From NCBI GenBank assembly GCA_015143295.1, contig CM026571.1:28982505-29046504 (forward strand): 64,000 nucleotides of DNA, given 5' to 3'. This DNA is from Tetracentron sinense. Lineage: Eukaryota; Streptophyta; Magnoliopsida; Trochodendrales; Trochodendraceae. A model generated the notes under the pieces. That model did no database searches. It saw only the letters and a program-made list of their open reading frames with translations, and was not told the origin of the DNA. How positions within the stretch are numbered: position 1 is the first letter of the stretch; each line of letters opens with the position of its first letter. Below are positions 43,790 through 57,056 of this stretch, in pieces. The translations under genes were made by a program, and so were the position numbers.

Positions 43790-45846
43790 GACAAATATTT
43801 ATTTTTTCTTTTAATTCTACTATTTAATTGTAACTAATTAAGTTGTAACATTTAAATTATTAAAAATATGAAGTCTAAGGGTCTCTTCTTCCTTCCCTCC
43901 ACATTCTCATTTTTTAATTGTAATTTATTAAATTATAACATCTACCACCCTCAAATAATCTCCTATAAATAGTAGACAAATCCACAAGACACTTTTTATT
44001 CTCAAACATGTAAGGATTTGACATGTACATTTTAGTTAGTGTGGTTCAGCAGGGAGGTTTTTCCTAAACATTGGAGCATCTAGAGTGAAAATCTTAAGAA
44101 GTTTGTTTTCATGACAGTTATTAGGAAGTTCTTAAGTCTGCGTGCATTATGGCATGAGTGCATTTTCAGGTACTATATTTTGGGTAATTCGATGCTATTG
44201 GAAGCTGTCAGGTTCTGGTTCTGGCATTACTTATCTTTATACTTATGGGTCTGTACATGGAGCTTTGGTAGAATATTAGTACATTTTAGGCACTATTTGG
44301 TTCTTCTATTTTTCTCTTGCAGTAACGATTTGAAATAACATAGATTATTCTCATTGAAATTAATGAGATTCACGCTATCATTGATATGAGGAGTAAAAAA
44401 TGAAATTCAAATTATTTTTAATATTCATTGGTGTTAAAGTGTCAAGTGGTTTCATTTAAAGTTCTTCATCTCTCAATTAACTGTAAAAAAAATTAACAGC
44501 AATAAACGAAGGAAAGAAATCTTTCCTAAAATAATAGTCTACCCTAAATCTCTCCTTATATATATATATTATATTGATTTATTTAGGTCATAATTAATTA
44601 TATTAACTCTCTAATTAGTAAATACTTTATAAGAAATTGAGTTTCTTGACATGGTATTTCTATTTGATTTTTATTTTGTATTTTGTTATATTATGCAAAT
44701 CAGTGGTAGTGTTAAAGTGAGTCCCACTAGAAAAAAATTTAATTAGATGTTGTTTCGAGTTAAAGAATAGGAAGAGATTAACATTTTCTCTTCTATGTAA
44801 TATTTTCTTTATAATAACTAATTATTTAAATAGAATTAATTATTTAAAGAACTTGTTTATTTATAAGAAATATCATCATCTCTAAAACTTTTAAATAATT
44901 TTTACACATTAAATTTTTAGATAAGATGAGATAACTTTTTTTTATAATGATGCAAACTTACTTTCTTGAAGTTATATAATAATAAGATAAAAATTTATAT
45001 ATAACAATAAAATTATGAATTTTTAAATGATTAAATTAGCTATTTTTAATAGGATACATATAAAAAAAATCTCACAGGAGATGACTAAACTATCATCATT
45101 TTTCTTCTATTTTATTTTTATATTTTTTGTCTTATCGTCTATTTTTAATTTTCTAATCATATTTTTCGTTTATTCATTTTCTTATAAAGTGAGGCGATGA
45201 GATGAGAAAAATGGTTTTGCAATGGATATGACCTAAGTTGAGTAGGATCTCTCCTCTTTGGGATTTTTAAATCATCACCACACTTTTTTTTTTTTTGGTT
45301 AAGACATCACCCACACTTGAGTGATGAGTGTGTTGGTGCTACTTAATGTCAAAACTTTGTGATTCGTTTGGAGAATACGTAACATGTTAGTCTTACTTTC
45401 TATCTTATTTTACCTCCTTTCCAAAGAGGTTATATATAGGTTCTCCAAATACGCGTTAAGACACAATCCATATCCCTTTTAGTCAAGCTTTCGAGATCTA
45501 GATCAAATGTCCATATCACACCACATGTTTCTTGGCTCTCTTTGTTCAAGCAAACCCACTGAAAGTACTTGTTTGGATAAGCTTCTTTGAGAAGAGAATG
45601 ACTTCTTTAGGAGAACTTTTGTGATAGGGACTTTCGAAGAAGCTGCAGAGACCATTCTGAGAAAAAAAAAATGTTTGGTTTGCAAATGTGAGAAGTAATT
45701 TCTTAAATCAAAATTTACATCTGGTTTGCACTCGTAAAAAGGGGCGGAACGAGGGGGTGAGTGCCAATTTTTTTGAAAATGTATGTAAATTTTTTTTATA
45801 AAATACATAATATGTAAATTTTGTATTTTGTGCACCCCAAAAAAAA
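43790..45846. other. AT-rich region, no supported gene
   Basis: No domain-bearing ORF, no clear repeat pair and no RNA gene seen. A 122-codon minus-strand ORF at 45503-45871 has no recognisable features. Confidence 0.4.
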
Positions 45847-46550
45847 AATTTATTGTGAAATTTTCTAACATAAACCCTTTTAACCCTAGTTAAGATTTAT
45901 TACTTCAGGAGTTAGTTTTTTTTTAATAAAAACCAAGGGTGGATGTATAAACCCTAGGGGTGGGTGAATCTTAACCACAGTTAATGAGTGTTAAAAGGGA
46001 CATGTGTCATGCAAGAGAGACGAGCGTGTTCCACTAAACATGAATTGCGTGTGTAAAGAAACAATCTCCATAATATAAAAATATAGTAATTTTAGAGTAG
46101 TGATTAGCCCACCCCGCGTTTGACTACATAATCAAATGCCTTCACATTTCATCCATTTTAACCGTGGTTAGCTTAACTAACTTAAAGTTATTATTTTTAT
46201 TTTTTTTTCTAAAAACTAAGGTTAAATGGATGAACCCTAGGAGTGAGTGAATCTTAATCACAGTTAATGGGTATTGAAAAGGTGGGCAGGAACCAATGAA
46301 GACCAGCATTTCATTACATAGTGGAAATGCACAGTAAGTTAAGCATTTTCCTAATCTTATTTATATAATGACTATCAAAAGGGAGGCCCATGTTTAAGTT
46401 TCTTGTTTCTAGAGCCCTTTTTAGAATGCAACATTAACGAACTTTATGACCACGATGACCCATTATTTTGGAAAAAAAATTCTTGGGGTCTATGCCCCCA
46501 AATCCCCAACGCCCCATACCCTAATCCCATTAATTTTCTTGATATATGTA
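45847..46550. repeat. Tandem duplicate unit, copy 1 (split by Athila element)
   Basis: Matches 54500-55201 throughout, ending CTTGATATATGTA in both. After the Athila element the unit resumes at 54405 with ATGTACTTC and continues to about 54499; the same continuation follows copy 2 at 55202-55297. Confidence 0.8.
46100..46347 (+). repeat. Dispersed repeat family R1, copy B
   Basis: TAGTGATTAGCCCACC to AAGTTAAGCATTT. Related to 23001-23258 (inverted) and 54748-54996. Confidence 0.65.
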
Positions 46551-47877
46551 TGGTCGTTACGTAATTTAATTATTCCTTATGGTAAAATTTTGTAGAATAG
46601 TACTAATAAGGGTGTCGAACCTCTGAGGACTTCACTGGTTTCGTTGTCTTTTATCAAGATTAATTCTAAACTAATGAGTGAGAAGAGTTGAACTAAAACA
46701 ATTATTCAAACTAATGGTGACTTCTAATTTAATTATCAACTATTGAGTTTTTAAATCATTTGGAAAGAAAATCTAGGGTGTTTGAATCCACAACTAACCT
46801 CATAACTAATCTCATTATGAATTTATTCAGATATCTTGATTTGCAAACATTACAGTGAGAGTGACAGTACGTCCCTTAACCATTGATCAAGAAAGATATA
46901 ACGGATCAAACTCTAGGCATATCATATCTTCGGTTAGCATGAGTGGTATACATTAAATTAGGGTAGTATGATCACTCGTCTTTCCTTTGCATAAAATATT
47001 TTAGGATCTAATCTCTTGATATATTAAAACTATTGCATAAAACTTATATCAAAATTCTAACGAAAATAAACAGAAGTGAGTTCAATTTCAATTTTCTAAC
47101 ACCTAAGACAAGGATAAAAATTTCATTGAAATCAAATTTAAATCCGGTTGCTAAAATAACCTTCTCATTATGCAATCAATGTCATACAAATAAGAAATCT
47201 TAATAAAAACAAAGAACGACACAGTTACTTGGCTATGGTTTCATCGAAACTCTAAAACGGAAAGTTGGTTCATTGTGAGGGAGGAGCACGCCGTCTTCAT
47301 AGACAAAAACGCTGATCTCATCTTCAAAACTTGCTTGATTTCCAGAGCATTTTCTCTTCTTTTGATCCAAAATTCTCTTCCTTATTTATGACCAAAAGTT
47401 CTTCTATTTATAGAGAAAGGGAGTCCATTCAGATTAGGGTTGTTGTAAACCCATTAGGACTCGAAGTCCTCTTTTCCGGATACTGTTTACAAGGCAAAAA
47501 CGTCGTATCTGTGATCGATCGCAAAGTAACTACGATCGATTGCACACATGCAAAACTTTCTAGAAGCTCTTTGCATTCTTTGTGATCCATCGTAGCTTCT
47601 TCATCTATTGGAGCATGACCTCCGATCGATAGCAGACCACTTATGATCGATCGCCAGGTACAAAATTTCTCGGATTCTTCCTTCTTTTGGTCTTTCACAT
47701 GGTTGAAACTCTTCTAAGTCTTTGAGAGCCTTTAAATCTCAATTTTAACTTATTTTCTCGCATGAACTTGAAATCAACAAAGACAACCAAGTACCGTAAG
47801 ATAGTCTAAAAGATTACTCTAAGGAACTAACAAGTTTAGATTGAGGTGCTTAAATGTATAACAATTAGCACCGATCA
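46551..47877 (-). repeat. 3' LTR of the Athila-type element
   Basis: 1,327 bp, TG...CA on either strand. Contains GATCGATCGC-type palindromes at about 47508-47655. Confidence 0.85.
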
Positions 47878-49920
47878 CAACCCCAAACTTATACTTTGCT
47901 AGTCCTCGAGCAATGAAAAATAAAATAAAAACTAAACTAAACTATGTCTACATCCCCTTTTGTGGGATACCCGGTTGCATTTGGCATATGCAACAAACCT
48001 TTTAAACCCTTAGGTGGCGCTAGTGGACGAGTGTAGTTTCGTGAAGGTTTACAATGATGACACCCACAAACATCTGTACTATCCTGTAATTGTGCAATAT
48101 ACTCAAGTAAAACATGCAAGTTTCAAAATAGTGACTGATACATATTCCAAAATTTTCAAAATTACAGTACGTACAAGATAATCCACAAATTATTAACAAG
48201 GTTGAATCTTTGACTCTCCACTTTCTCAATTTCACACAATTCTCACCCAGTTCTGAATAATTCAGCTCATAAAAGATTTGTCATAATTTTTCTTTGATGT
48301 GTAAGTGAATTAACAATTGAATATGTGATCTCAACCCGACTTTTCAATAGTTATTCTGTTAATCCACTTGTCATTGAATTTTCTTTCAATTTAAACACAC
48401 AACCCCAAGGCTTTCACTCACTTTTCTTTTTTATTTAAATGTGACTATGCAGAATTTAAGTCCATTAAGCATTCTAGACAATCCAGGTAGCGAGTGTTAG
48501 GCCGGTGAATCCAAACCAGAAGGCTTTAGGGCACCAGGTGTCAAGACACCTCTATGGGCTTATTAACTCAAGTCAAATAGGCTTCGAACTCAAACTAATC
48601 ACACTAAGTTATTTTATTCATTCTTAAGATCATACGGTACGCCTCTTTACTTAGTGAGGCAAAAGGCCCGGTTACTAAGTGCAAAACCTGGTCAGGTAAC
48701 CCATTCTTTTATCAAATTTTTTAGTTTAGCCAAGGTTGGTGTTGAATTTCTAGGTTATCTAACTTCATATAGGTTAACAAAAGCACTAATCAATTAGTTT
48801 GGTTTCAAACCCTACTAGACAATATGTTAGAGTGCTCATGCATATAATCAAAGTGTATGTATGACTTTTGAAAAAATTCAGCTTTAGTAGTTCAGTCAAG
48901 GGTTAAAAATTGTGTCTATTTGTAATCATGTGTTCTCAAATATAACTCTATCAATAAGACTTGGATTACCCTATATGTATCACAAATTTTCAAATTCTAA
49001 AACAGTTCAGTCTTGCAAACATTCATTGTTTTGCATGTTCTACTCTGTTGCATGGTTGCACAATCACCCAAAAGTAGTAAAAAATAATGGCTATTATTTT
49101 CCAACCCCAAACTTAAAGATTACATTGTCTTTAATGTAAAGATAGAACTCAAGCACAAATAGGGTTTAGAACAATAATACATGACAAGTGAAATGCAATC
49201 CGTTAAAGAAATATGAAAATGAGGAATAAAATAGATCACACATAGGTAGTAGTCACCTCAAACTTCTTCCATATTACACCTAGGAGGGTTAGCACAAAAC
49301 CAGAAAATCCCCCAAAATAAAAATAGATGCAAACATCCAATAGAAATATCAATATAAAATTTTTACATCATCATGTATAATGGTGTGAAGTCATAAGACT
49401 GAGTGACTCAACTAACAGAAGGAAAGGAAAAGAGTAGAACTCTTTAAATGAGACTCAAGAAAAAGAAAGAGAAACAATGAAGAAAAAGGAGTATAACTCC
49501 TTACAACTAACTCATTAAAAATAGAAAATCCTAACTAAGGACTAGAAAATCTGTTACTAGGGTGGAGGTGGTGGTGAAAGAAACTGGCCAGGTGGAAAAT
49601 GGGCTTCAAGTGTAGCCCTCATCATCTTCTGAAATTCAAAAGTACTCTGAATCTGTTGGGCATTAAATCTATCAGTCTGGTCCTAATGTTGATGGGCCTG
49701 ATCATAAAAGGCACTGGCTTGTCTCCATCTCTGAGTTGATTGTTCTCTAAACTACTGAAACTCTGCATGCTGCACTAACTGATACTGACACTGGGCCTCC
49801 CATCTCTGATCCTAAACAACTTGGTAGGTAAGAAACTCCTTACGAGTCTTATAAACTGGTGCTTCTGGCTGATCAACAAACTGGGGAGGTGGGGGAGGAA
49901 GGTACTGTGGAGAATGATGC
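47878..49920 (-). other. Athila non-coding 3' region
   Basis: Between the env-like ORF and the 3' LTR. A T- and A-rich region with many stops. The segment at 49560-49920 still resembles the Pro-rich tail of the env-like ORF (CACC/CCTCC-rich on the minus strand), but it is broken. Confidence 0.5.
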
Positions 49921-49926
49921 TAAAAT

Positions 49927-50937
49927 TCAAGTGGAGACTGGTGATAAGTCATAGGGCAGTGGGGGAGGGGTCATAGCAACATCAGCCTCAGCATCTCGAA
50001 TCACCTCATCAGGATGCTTGGCAGTATGAATCCTCCTTTTAGTGGCCTTCATCAGGGCATTGTAGCTCTTATCCCACTGATGTTCCCCAAACCTTACACT
50101 CGTAGTCATCGGCTCATCCTCTCTAATTACATGACCCTGATGCTCTAAAAGCTGCATAATCATGTTACCAAATAATAGGTGCCAAATTAGGGGTCACTAT
50201 TGCCTCAATGTAAATCCTTTGATTACTCTATATACATACTCCGCGGCATTCACCCAGTGCCCCTTCCACATATCATAAAGTGCGTCTAACGTGACTCCTC
50301 TTCTTTCAGTGATGTGCCCTATGGAGTAAAGGTTAAGCCGGAAAATAGAGTCAACAAACCAAAGTGTAGGGGGGAGGTAAGACCTACAAGTTCAATTTTT
50401 TTTGTTGTTACCATATCTCCCTCTCCACATCTCCCTAATGATCTCATGCAGGGTTGCTGAAACCCGAGGTGCAGGTACATAGGGGAACCCATGGTAGGAA
50501 TTCAAGGGAGATCCTATAGCTTGGGCAATGGATGAGGTAACTGTGACCTCAAAGGTTCGACCCTCAACAGTGACTTCAAGGGCATCCGGGCCCTCCTCAT
50601 TATTCTCATCCTCTTCATACTTTTCCTCACCCTCTTCAGAATTTTCCTCACTGTCCTTTTTTTTATCTTTTCCTTTTTGAACCATGTTTTGATAAAATAA
50701 GCGGACCAATCTAGGGTATGCCTTAGTTGCTGATCCAAAAAGGCACTGGAGGCCACTATTTTCCAACTCCAAAATGGTGGGTGCCGTATCTAGGGATCTT
50801 CTAAAATTTTCTACATGGAATTCGGTTTGAGGAGAGACCGCCCAAGTGGCAAATTTTCCTAATGGTTGCTCTACTCGGCCTTGGGTAGGTCTACTAGAGC
50901 TAGGTCTGTTGGCCACTTTCTTTCTTTTGGGTGCCAT
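49927..50937 (-). pseudogene. Athila env-like ORF (plant transposon protein domain)
   Basis: The first part (50392-50937) opens MAPKRKKVANRPSSS. It has YPRLVRLFYQNM, an acidic block rich in E and D, and DALEVTVEGRTFEV followed by AQAIGSPL, the pattern of the ORF found after pol in Athila elements. A frameshift lies in an eight-base A run at about 50397-50404. A later frame (49927-50163) has TTSVRFGEHQWDKSYNALM. The function of this ORF family is unknown. Confidence 0.7.
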
Positions 50938-51369
50938 TTGGTATAAAACCTAGACTAGGATTTTTCACAAACACGTGGTGTGCCCCCTTTTTAAACACTT
51001 CACAACTCAATCACAACCCCACCAAATCCAAACACGGCCAACCTGGCCTCCAAACACAATCCCTTCCTCCACACAATGCCAACCCGGTCTCCAAATAATT
51101 CCTTCCTCCACACAATCACATGAAAGAAAGCAAAATAATGGAAAAAAAAATTGGATTTGGGTATTTACCTTGTAAAGGAATTTTTTGCTCTTACAAACCC
51201 CAAAATCTTCAATCCGCGTGATTTCTCTTTGTATCACTTTTCCAATCAAAACAAGAGCATGAACAAATGATAGGAAGAGAGAAGAAGAAGAAAATGGAGG
51301 AGAATAGGAGAAGAAATGAGAAGGAATGGGAAGAGGCACGAATGTGGACTGAGGTTTTTAAATGAATCT

Positions 51370-51540
51370 GGGTGACTGCGATTGATCGCAAAGCAACTGT
51401 GATCGATCGCACATGTGGTAGAAGCTTGCTGGATTTTAGCCACTGTTTGTGATCTATCGCAGAATTCTACCATCTATCGCAGATGTGGCCGAAACTTTCT
51501 GGAAATTAGCCACTGTCTGCAATCTATCGCAAAGCCCTTT
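51370..51540. repeat. Cluster of (T)GATCGATCGCA-like palindromes
   Basis: At least five variants of ATCGATCGCA, ATCTATCGCA and CGATTGATCGCA occur within 170 bp. Similar clusters lie in both LTRs (about 47508-47655 and 54033-54180). Confidence 0.7.
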
Positions 51541-51729
51541 TTTTTATAGGTGGATTTATAATCCACCCCAAATTTAGACCCAATCTATCTAAAGGAATTT
51601 TAGTATAAAACCGATGGGTTGCCTCCCAACAAGCACTAAGTTTTTCATCTTCAGCTAGACGTCCTTAATTAAATCAACCGTCTTGGTAGACGGGATCATG
51701 CGAAACCAAGGTTTCTATCAATTCACCGG

Positions 51730-52322
51730 TGACATACCCTCAACATAGGGTTTCAATATTTGACCGTTAACCTTGAAGAGATTCCCATCTTTAGGGTCTT
51801 TAAGTTCAAATGCTCCATGAGGGAATACTGTGGTCACAATGTAGGGGCCATCCCATTGGGAGCAAAGCTTACCGGGGAAGAGGCGTAATCTAGAATTAAA
51901 AAGTCAAACTTTCTTATTGGGGACAAAAGAATTTCGTAAGATTGTCTTGTCATGGAAAGTTTTAGTTTTGGCTTTATAAATTTTTGCACTTCATATGCAT
52001 CATTACGTATCTCTTCTAATTCGGAGAGTTGGAGTTTTCGATTCGAATCCGCTAGAGCCATATCGAAGTTAAACTTCTTAATGGCCCAAAGGGCTTTGTG
52101 TTCCAACTCCATCGGAAGGTGGCAAGCTTTGCCAAAAATGAGGCGATAGGGAGATATTCCAATTGGGGTCTTAAAAGTCGTAAGATAATCCCAAAGTGCA
52201 TCATTAAGCCTTATCGACCAATCTTTTCGATTTGGCCTCACTGTTTTCATGAGGATGTTCTTGATCTCCCTATTAGATACCTCGCCTTGGCCGCTCATTT
52301 GGGGATGGTAAGGAGTAGCCAC
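51730..52322 (-). pseudogene. Athila integrase core and C-terminus
   Basis: [52 protein letters not shown] and [13 protein letters not shown] are the Athila-type integrase landmarks; the third active-site acid lies in EVSNREIK. The final part ([20 protein letters not shown]) continues in another frame to about 51730. Confidence 0.85.
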
Positions 52323-52359
52323 TTTATGAGTGATGGAGTATTTGAGGGTTAGAGCCTCA

Positions 52360-53081
52360 AAATATCAATTTAGGAAGTGTTTTCCTCCATCACTTATAAT
52401 TGCTCGCAGTGTGCGAAAACGACTAAAAATATTCTCTTGAAGGAACTTGACCACAACCTTGTGATCATTAGTCTTATTGGCAACCGCTTCCACCCACTTG
52501 GGGATATAGTTCACTGCCACCAATATATATCCAAATCCAAAGGATGGCGGGAATGGACCCAGAAAGTCAATACCCCATACATCGAAAATTTCTACAACTG
52601 GAATTGGGGAATAGAGACATCATTTCTCTTCAGAATATTGCACCTAATTGTTGGCACCTTAAACAAGCCTGACAAAATTCATGGGCATCTTTGAAGATTA
52701 AGGGCCAATAAAAACCACTTTGTAAGACCTTAGTTGCGGTCTTTTTCCCTCCAAAGTGACCTCCTCATGCAAGAGAGTGGTAAAAGGTAAGAATACTTTG
52801 GAATTCACTCTCGGGCACACATCTTCGGATCACTTGGTCTAAGCAATTCCTAAACAATTCCGGATCCTCCTATAAATAGTATTTGATTTGGGAAAAGAAA
52901 TAGGATTTGTCTTGTTTAGACCATTGAAATGGGACTTGTCCAAAAGCGAGGTAATTGACCATATCAACGATGGTTGAACTTGATTTACCTCAAACTGTTG
53001 CTCGTCTGGGAAAAAATAATGGACGGGGCAAGACTTTAAAGAAGAGTCGACTAGGATTCTAGATAAATGGTCTACGACCAT
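52360..53081 (-). pseudogene. Athila RNase H end, integrase finger and core start
   Basis: VVDHLSRILVDSSLKSCPVH (RNase H C-terminus), then in shifting frames FCQACLRCQQLG (CxxC of the integrase finger), a [13 protein letters not shown] segment with the first catalytic Asp, and [10 protein letters not shown] with the second. Numerous stops. It starts abruptly at the 5' LTR, marking a large deletion. Confidence 0.75.
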
Positions 53082-53082
53082 A

Positions 53083-54404
53083 ATTTAATTATTCCTTATA
53101 GTAATAATTCGGTAGAATAGTACTAGTAAGGGTGTCGAACCTCTGAGGACTGCGCTGGTTTCATTGCCTTTTATCAAGATTAATTCTAAACTAATGAGTG
53201 AGTAAAGTTGATTTTTTAATGGATTAAACTAAAACAATTATTCAAACTAATGATGACTTCTAATTTAATTATCAACTACTAGGTTTTTAAATCATTTGGA
53301 GAGAAAATCTAGGATGTTTGAATCTACTACTAACCTCATAACTAATCTCATTCTGAATTTATTCAGATATCTTGATTTGCAAACATTCCAGTGAGAGTGA
53401 CAGTATGTCTTCTCTACACTGATCAAGAAAGATACAAGAGATCAAACCCTAGGCATATCATATTTTCAGTTAGCATGAGTGATATACATTAAACTAGGGT
53501 AGTATAATCACTCGTCTTCCCTTGACATAAAATATCTTAGGATCTAATCTCTTGATATATTAAAATAATTGTATAAAACTTATATCAAAATTCTAATAAA
53601 AATTGACACAAGTGAGTTCAATTTCAATTTCCTAACACTTAAGACAATGATAGAAATTTCATTGAAATTAAATTGAAATCCGGTTGTTAAAACAACCCTT
53701 ATCCAATCAATGTCATACAAATAAGAAATCTAAATAAAAACAAAGAACGACATAGTTACTTGGCTAGGGTTTCATCGAAACCCTAAAACAGAAAGTTAGT
53801 TCACCGCGAGGGAGGAGCACACCATCTTCATAGACAAAAATATTGATCTCATCTTCAAAACTAGCTTGATTTCCAGAGCTTCTTCTCTTCTTTTGATCCA
53901 AAATTCTCTTCCTTATTTATGGCCAAAGGTTCTTCTATTTATAGAGAGAGGGAGTCCATTCGGATAAGGGTTGCTGTAAACCCATTAGGACTCGGAGTGC
54001 CCAGATACTGTTTACAAGGCAAAAATGCCGATCTACGATCGATCGCAAAGCAACTGCAATCGATCGCACACAAGCAAAAATTTTCAAAAGCTCTCTGCCT
54101 TCTTTACGATCCATCACAGCTTCTTCTTCTATCGCAGCATGACCTGCGATCGATCGCAGACCACCTACGATCGATTGTCAGGTACAAAATTTCTCGATTT
54201 CTTCCCTCTTTCGGTCTTTCACATGGTTGAAACTCTTCTAAATTTTTGAGAGCCTTTAAATCTTCAATTTTAACTTATTTTTCTTTGCATGAACCTGAAA
54301 TTAACAAAGACAACCAAGTACCGTAAGATAGTCCAAAAGATAACTCTAAGGATCTAATAAGTTTAGATTGAGGTGCTTAAATGTATAACAATTAGAACCG
54401 ATCA
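53083..54404 (-). repeat. 5' LTR of the Athila-type element, 3' end lost
   Basis: Parallels 46551-47877 over its length. Homology ends near 53083, where pol sequence begins, so about 10 bp of the LTR end are missing. Confidence 0.8.
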
Positions 54405-55297
54405 ATGTACTTCAATGCCCCTAGAAAAAATCCTCGATTGTCCCCTACTCGTGAGAAATACATTTTGTTAATTAATGTATGCTACCAATTGGTATAAATT
54501 ATTGTAAAATTTTCTAACATAAACCCTTATAACCATAGTTAAGATTTATTATTTCAGGAGTTAATTTTTTAAAATAAAAACCAAGGGTAGATGTATAAAC
54601 ACTAGGGTTGGGTGAATCTTAACCACAGTTAATGAGTGTTAAAAGGGACATGTGTCAAGCAGGGGAGACGAGCGTGTTCCACTAAACACGAATCACATGT
54701 GTAAAAAAACAATCTCTATAATATAAAAATATAGTAATTTTAGAGTAGTGATTAGCCCACCCCGCGTTTGACTACATAATCAAATGCCTTCACATTTCAT
54801 CCGCTTTAACCGGGGTTAGCTTAAACAACTTAAAGTTATTATTTTTATTTTTTTTCTAAAAACCAAGGTTAAATGGATGAACCTTGGTGGTGAGTGAATC
54901 TTAATCATAGTTAATGGGTATTGAAAAGGTTGGTAGGAACCAACGAAGACCGGCATTTCGTTACATAGTGGAAATGCGTGGTAAGTTAAGCATTTTCCTA
55001 AATCTTATTTATATAATGACTATCAAAAGGGAGCGCCCATGTTTCAGTTTATTTTTTTTAGACCCCTTTTTAGAATGCAACATTAACGAACTTTATGACC
55101 ACAATGACCCATTATTGGAAAAAAATTTCTCAGGGGCTATGCCCCCAAATCCCCAACGCCCCCCCCCCCCCCCAATCCCATTAATTTTCTTGATATATGT
55201 ACTTCGGTCCTCCTAGAAAAAATCCTGGATCATCCCCTGCTCGCGAGATATAGATTTTGTTAATCAGTGTATGCTACCAATTTGGTATATAATTATT
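54405..55297. repeat. Tandem duplicate unit: end of copy 1 and all of copy 2
   Basis: 54405-54499 completes copy 1 (ATGTACTTC...GTATGCTACCAATT). 54500-55201 is the second copy of 45847-46550, and 55202-55297 repeats 54405-54499. The full unit is about 0.8 kb. Copy 2 has a run of 14 C at about 55160. Confidence 0.8.
54748..54996 (+). repeat. Dispersed repeat family R1, copy C
   Basis: Part of the duplicated 0.8-kb unit; same landmarks as 46100-46347. Confidence 0.65.
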
Positions 55298-57030
55298 TTC
55301 ATATATCAACTAATGTACTCCTCCTCATGTGATGGTTGTGGAACCGACATTGCCACGACTGTGTGCGCGACATGTTTACTAATAGAGAAAAAAACTTTTA
55401 TATGTTCATTCCATCCTCCATCAGTTAACCAATTCCACCATTCATTCCACATTTGATAACATTGTCCATATTGAGTTAATAAATTTCATTTATCCTAAGT
55501 TGAAGCTGCACAACCAATTGAAGAATTCTTTTAGAATTTAGTCATTAGTTTGATGAGAAAATAAACAATGAACTTCCATTAATAACATTTGATACTATAA
55601 TCTTTGGCCGATGAGTTACTTCATCAACATATATCCTATGGAAAAATATCATGAATTTATGTACAAAAAAGAACATTAGTGTCAATTTGATTTTGCTAAA
55701 CATAAAGTAAGACAACTCAAGAATTAATTAAAGTTTTTTTTTTTGCTTTCCTATTATTATTACTTTATGACTTACAATTTGAATTGTTGTTTATTTAGGA
55801 AAAATAAATTATTGAAAGATAGAAATGAGAAACGTACGTAGGTATATATTTCTTAACCCTGAACAAACAATAAATACTACTAGTGTTGAATTATCGATAA
55901 TAAGTAAATTGCTCTAAGATAAGGATGACTAAGTACTTACCATACATTATAATGGTGAGTAAGTTTTTGCTTACATCTAGCTCTCATGTTATTTTGTTAC
56001 TTATGATTACTAATTCTTAAAGTTGAGTGTTCATTTGAAATTTTAATTTTGGAATTCATTATTCAATTGCAAGGAACACTGGTGTTTGTGTCTAATCCTT
56101 CAAAGAATGATTTCAACATACTGGTTGGTTGGATCCATTGTAGTTAGGCATAGACGCACGCTCAAAAATTACAAAGGTCCTCAATGGGTAAGTAATTTTT
56201 TCATAGCTTTTACATATTTTACATTTATTTTTATGCTTTGTATTAACTTTATATATTTGATCAAATTACTTTTGTGAATAGTAATTATATACAAGTTGAG
56301 TCTTTTGAAAGACAAGAATAGACCCAAAAGAGCGAAATTTATTAATATTAAGTTATGATCGTCATTAAGTAGTCATTTGAATTGTTGTTTTAGAAATTTT
56401 TTGTATTAAACATAACTGACATCCCGATGATTATTTTAAATTTTTTGTAATGTCTCAAACAAAATGGTAACTAAGAATGTGGTTACTACACCATGTTATA
56501 CCCGAAGGACATCATCATCAACAATGAAATAAAAATAAATGATAAGATTGCTGAATGTTTTGTTAAGGGTGATGAACTATATAGTAATAAAACAATAGAA
56601 AGACTTAAAAATGATCTGGCTAAATACTTGATAATTGTTATTGTTTAGATTAATTTTCATTTGTGCATATATGTATTCTAATCACATTGTAAATAAATTT
56701 CTATTAATTAATAAAAATATAGTTTGTTGTTATATTATTTATAGTGGAAGTTAATTTATTCTATTATTTACAAGTTGAGATGCTTTATTTTATTCATGTA
56801 TAATCATGATTTATTAAAACACCATGAGCTTTTAACTATAAACAATCAAAGTTAATAATGCATCCAGAATGACCGTAGTTCGAATGTATAATCTTGAATA
56901 ATTTACATATACAATCACACTTATATAATCGTGATATTTGATACGAAATACGATCACACATCAAAAAGTTACTGTTCGTTCTAAGCATTATAACCGTGAT
57001 CAATGACCAACAGTTACGGATAAAAACCAT
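55298..57030. other. AT-rich region, no supported gene
   Basis: Short ORFs (55271-55456, 56086-56277) lack domains. The stretch at 56490-56650 reads KDIIINNEIKINDKIAECFV and ERLKNDLAKYLI in one frame, perhaps the tail of an old transposon protein, but I cannot name it. Confidence 0.35.
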
Positions 57031-57056
57031 GGGCGATGATCCGATTTCTTATAGTG
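57031..57056 (-). mobile_element. Terminus of a CACTA-like element
   Basis: Read on the minus strand from 57056, the sequence is CACTATAAGAAATCGG, matching the CACTA..AGAAA terminal type of plant En/Spm elements. Upstream AT-rich sequence repeats ATAA-CGTGAT motifs that could be sub-terminal repeats. The other end was not found. Confidence 0.45.

Larger units (their letters stand above)
46551..54404 (-). mobile_element. Athila-type Ty3/gypsy element, internally deleted
   Basis: Two LTRs: 46551-47877 and about 53083-54404. On the minus strand they begin TGATCGG, and the left one ends ACGACCA. ATGTA flanks both sides (46546-46550 and 54405-54409). A polypurine-like TTTGGGGTTG precedes the 3' LTR. 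Integrase and an env-like ORF in Athila order remain. The primer site, gag, protease, RT and most of RNase H are gone: the right LTR runs directly into the RNase H C-terminus (VVDHLSRILVD). Confidence 0.88.

Noticed and set aside
55298-57030. Catalytic transposase for the CACTA-like end at 57056
   Set aside because: Only short broken frames occur upstream, none with motifs I recognise, and no opposite terminus was found.
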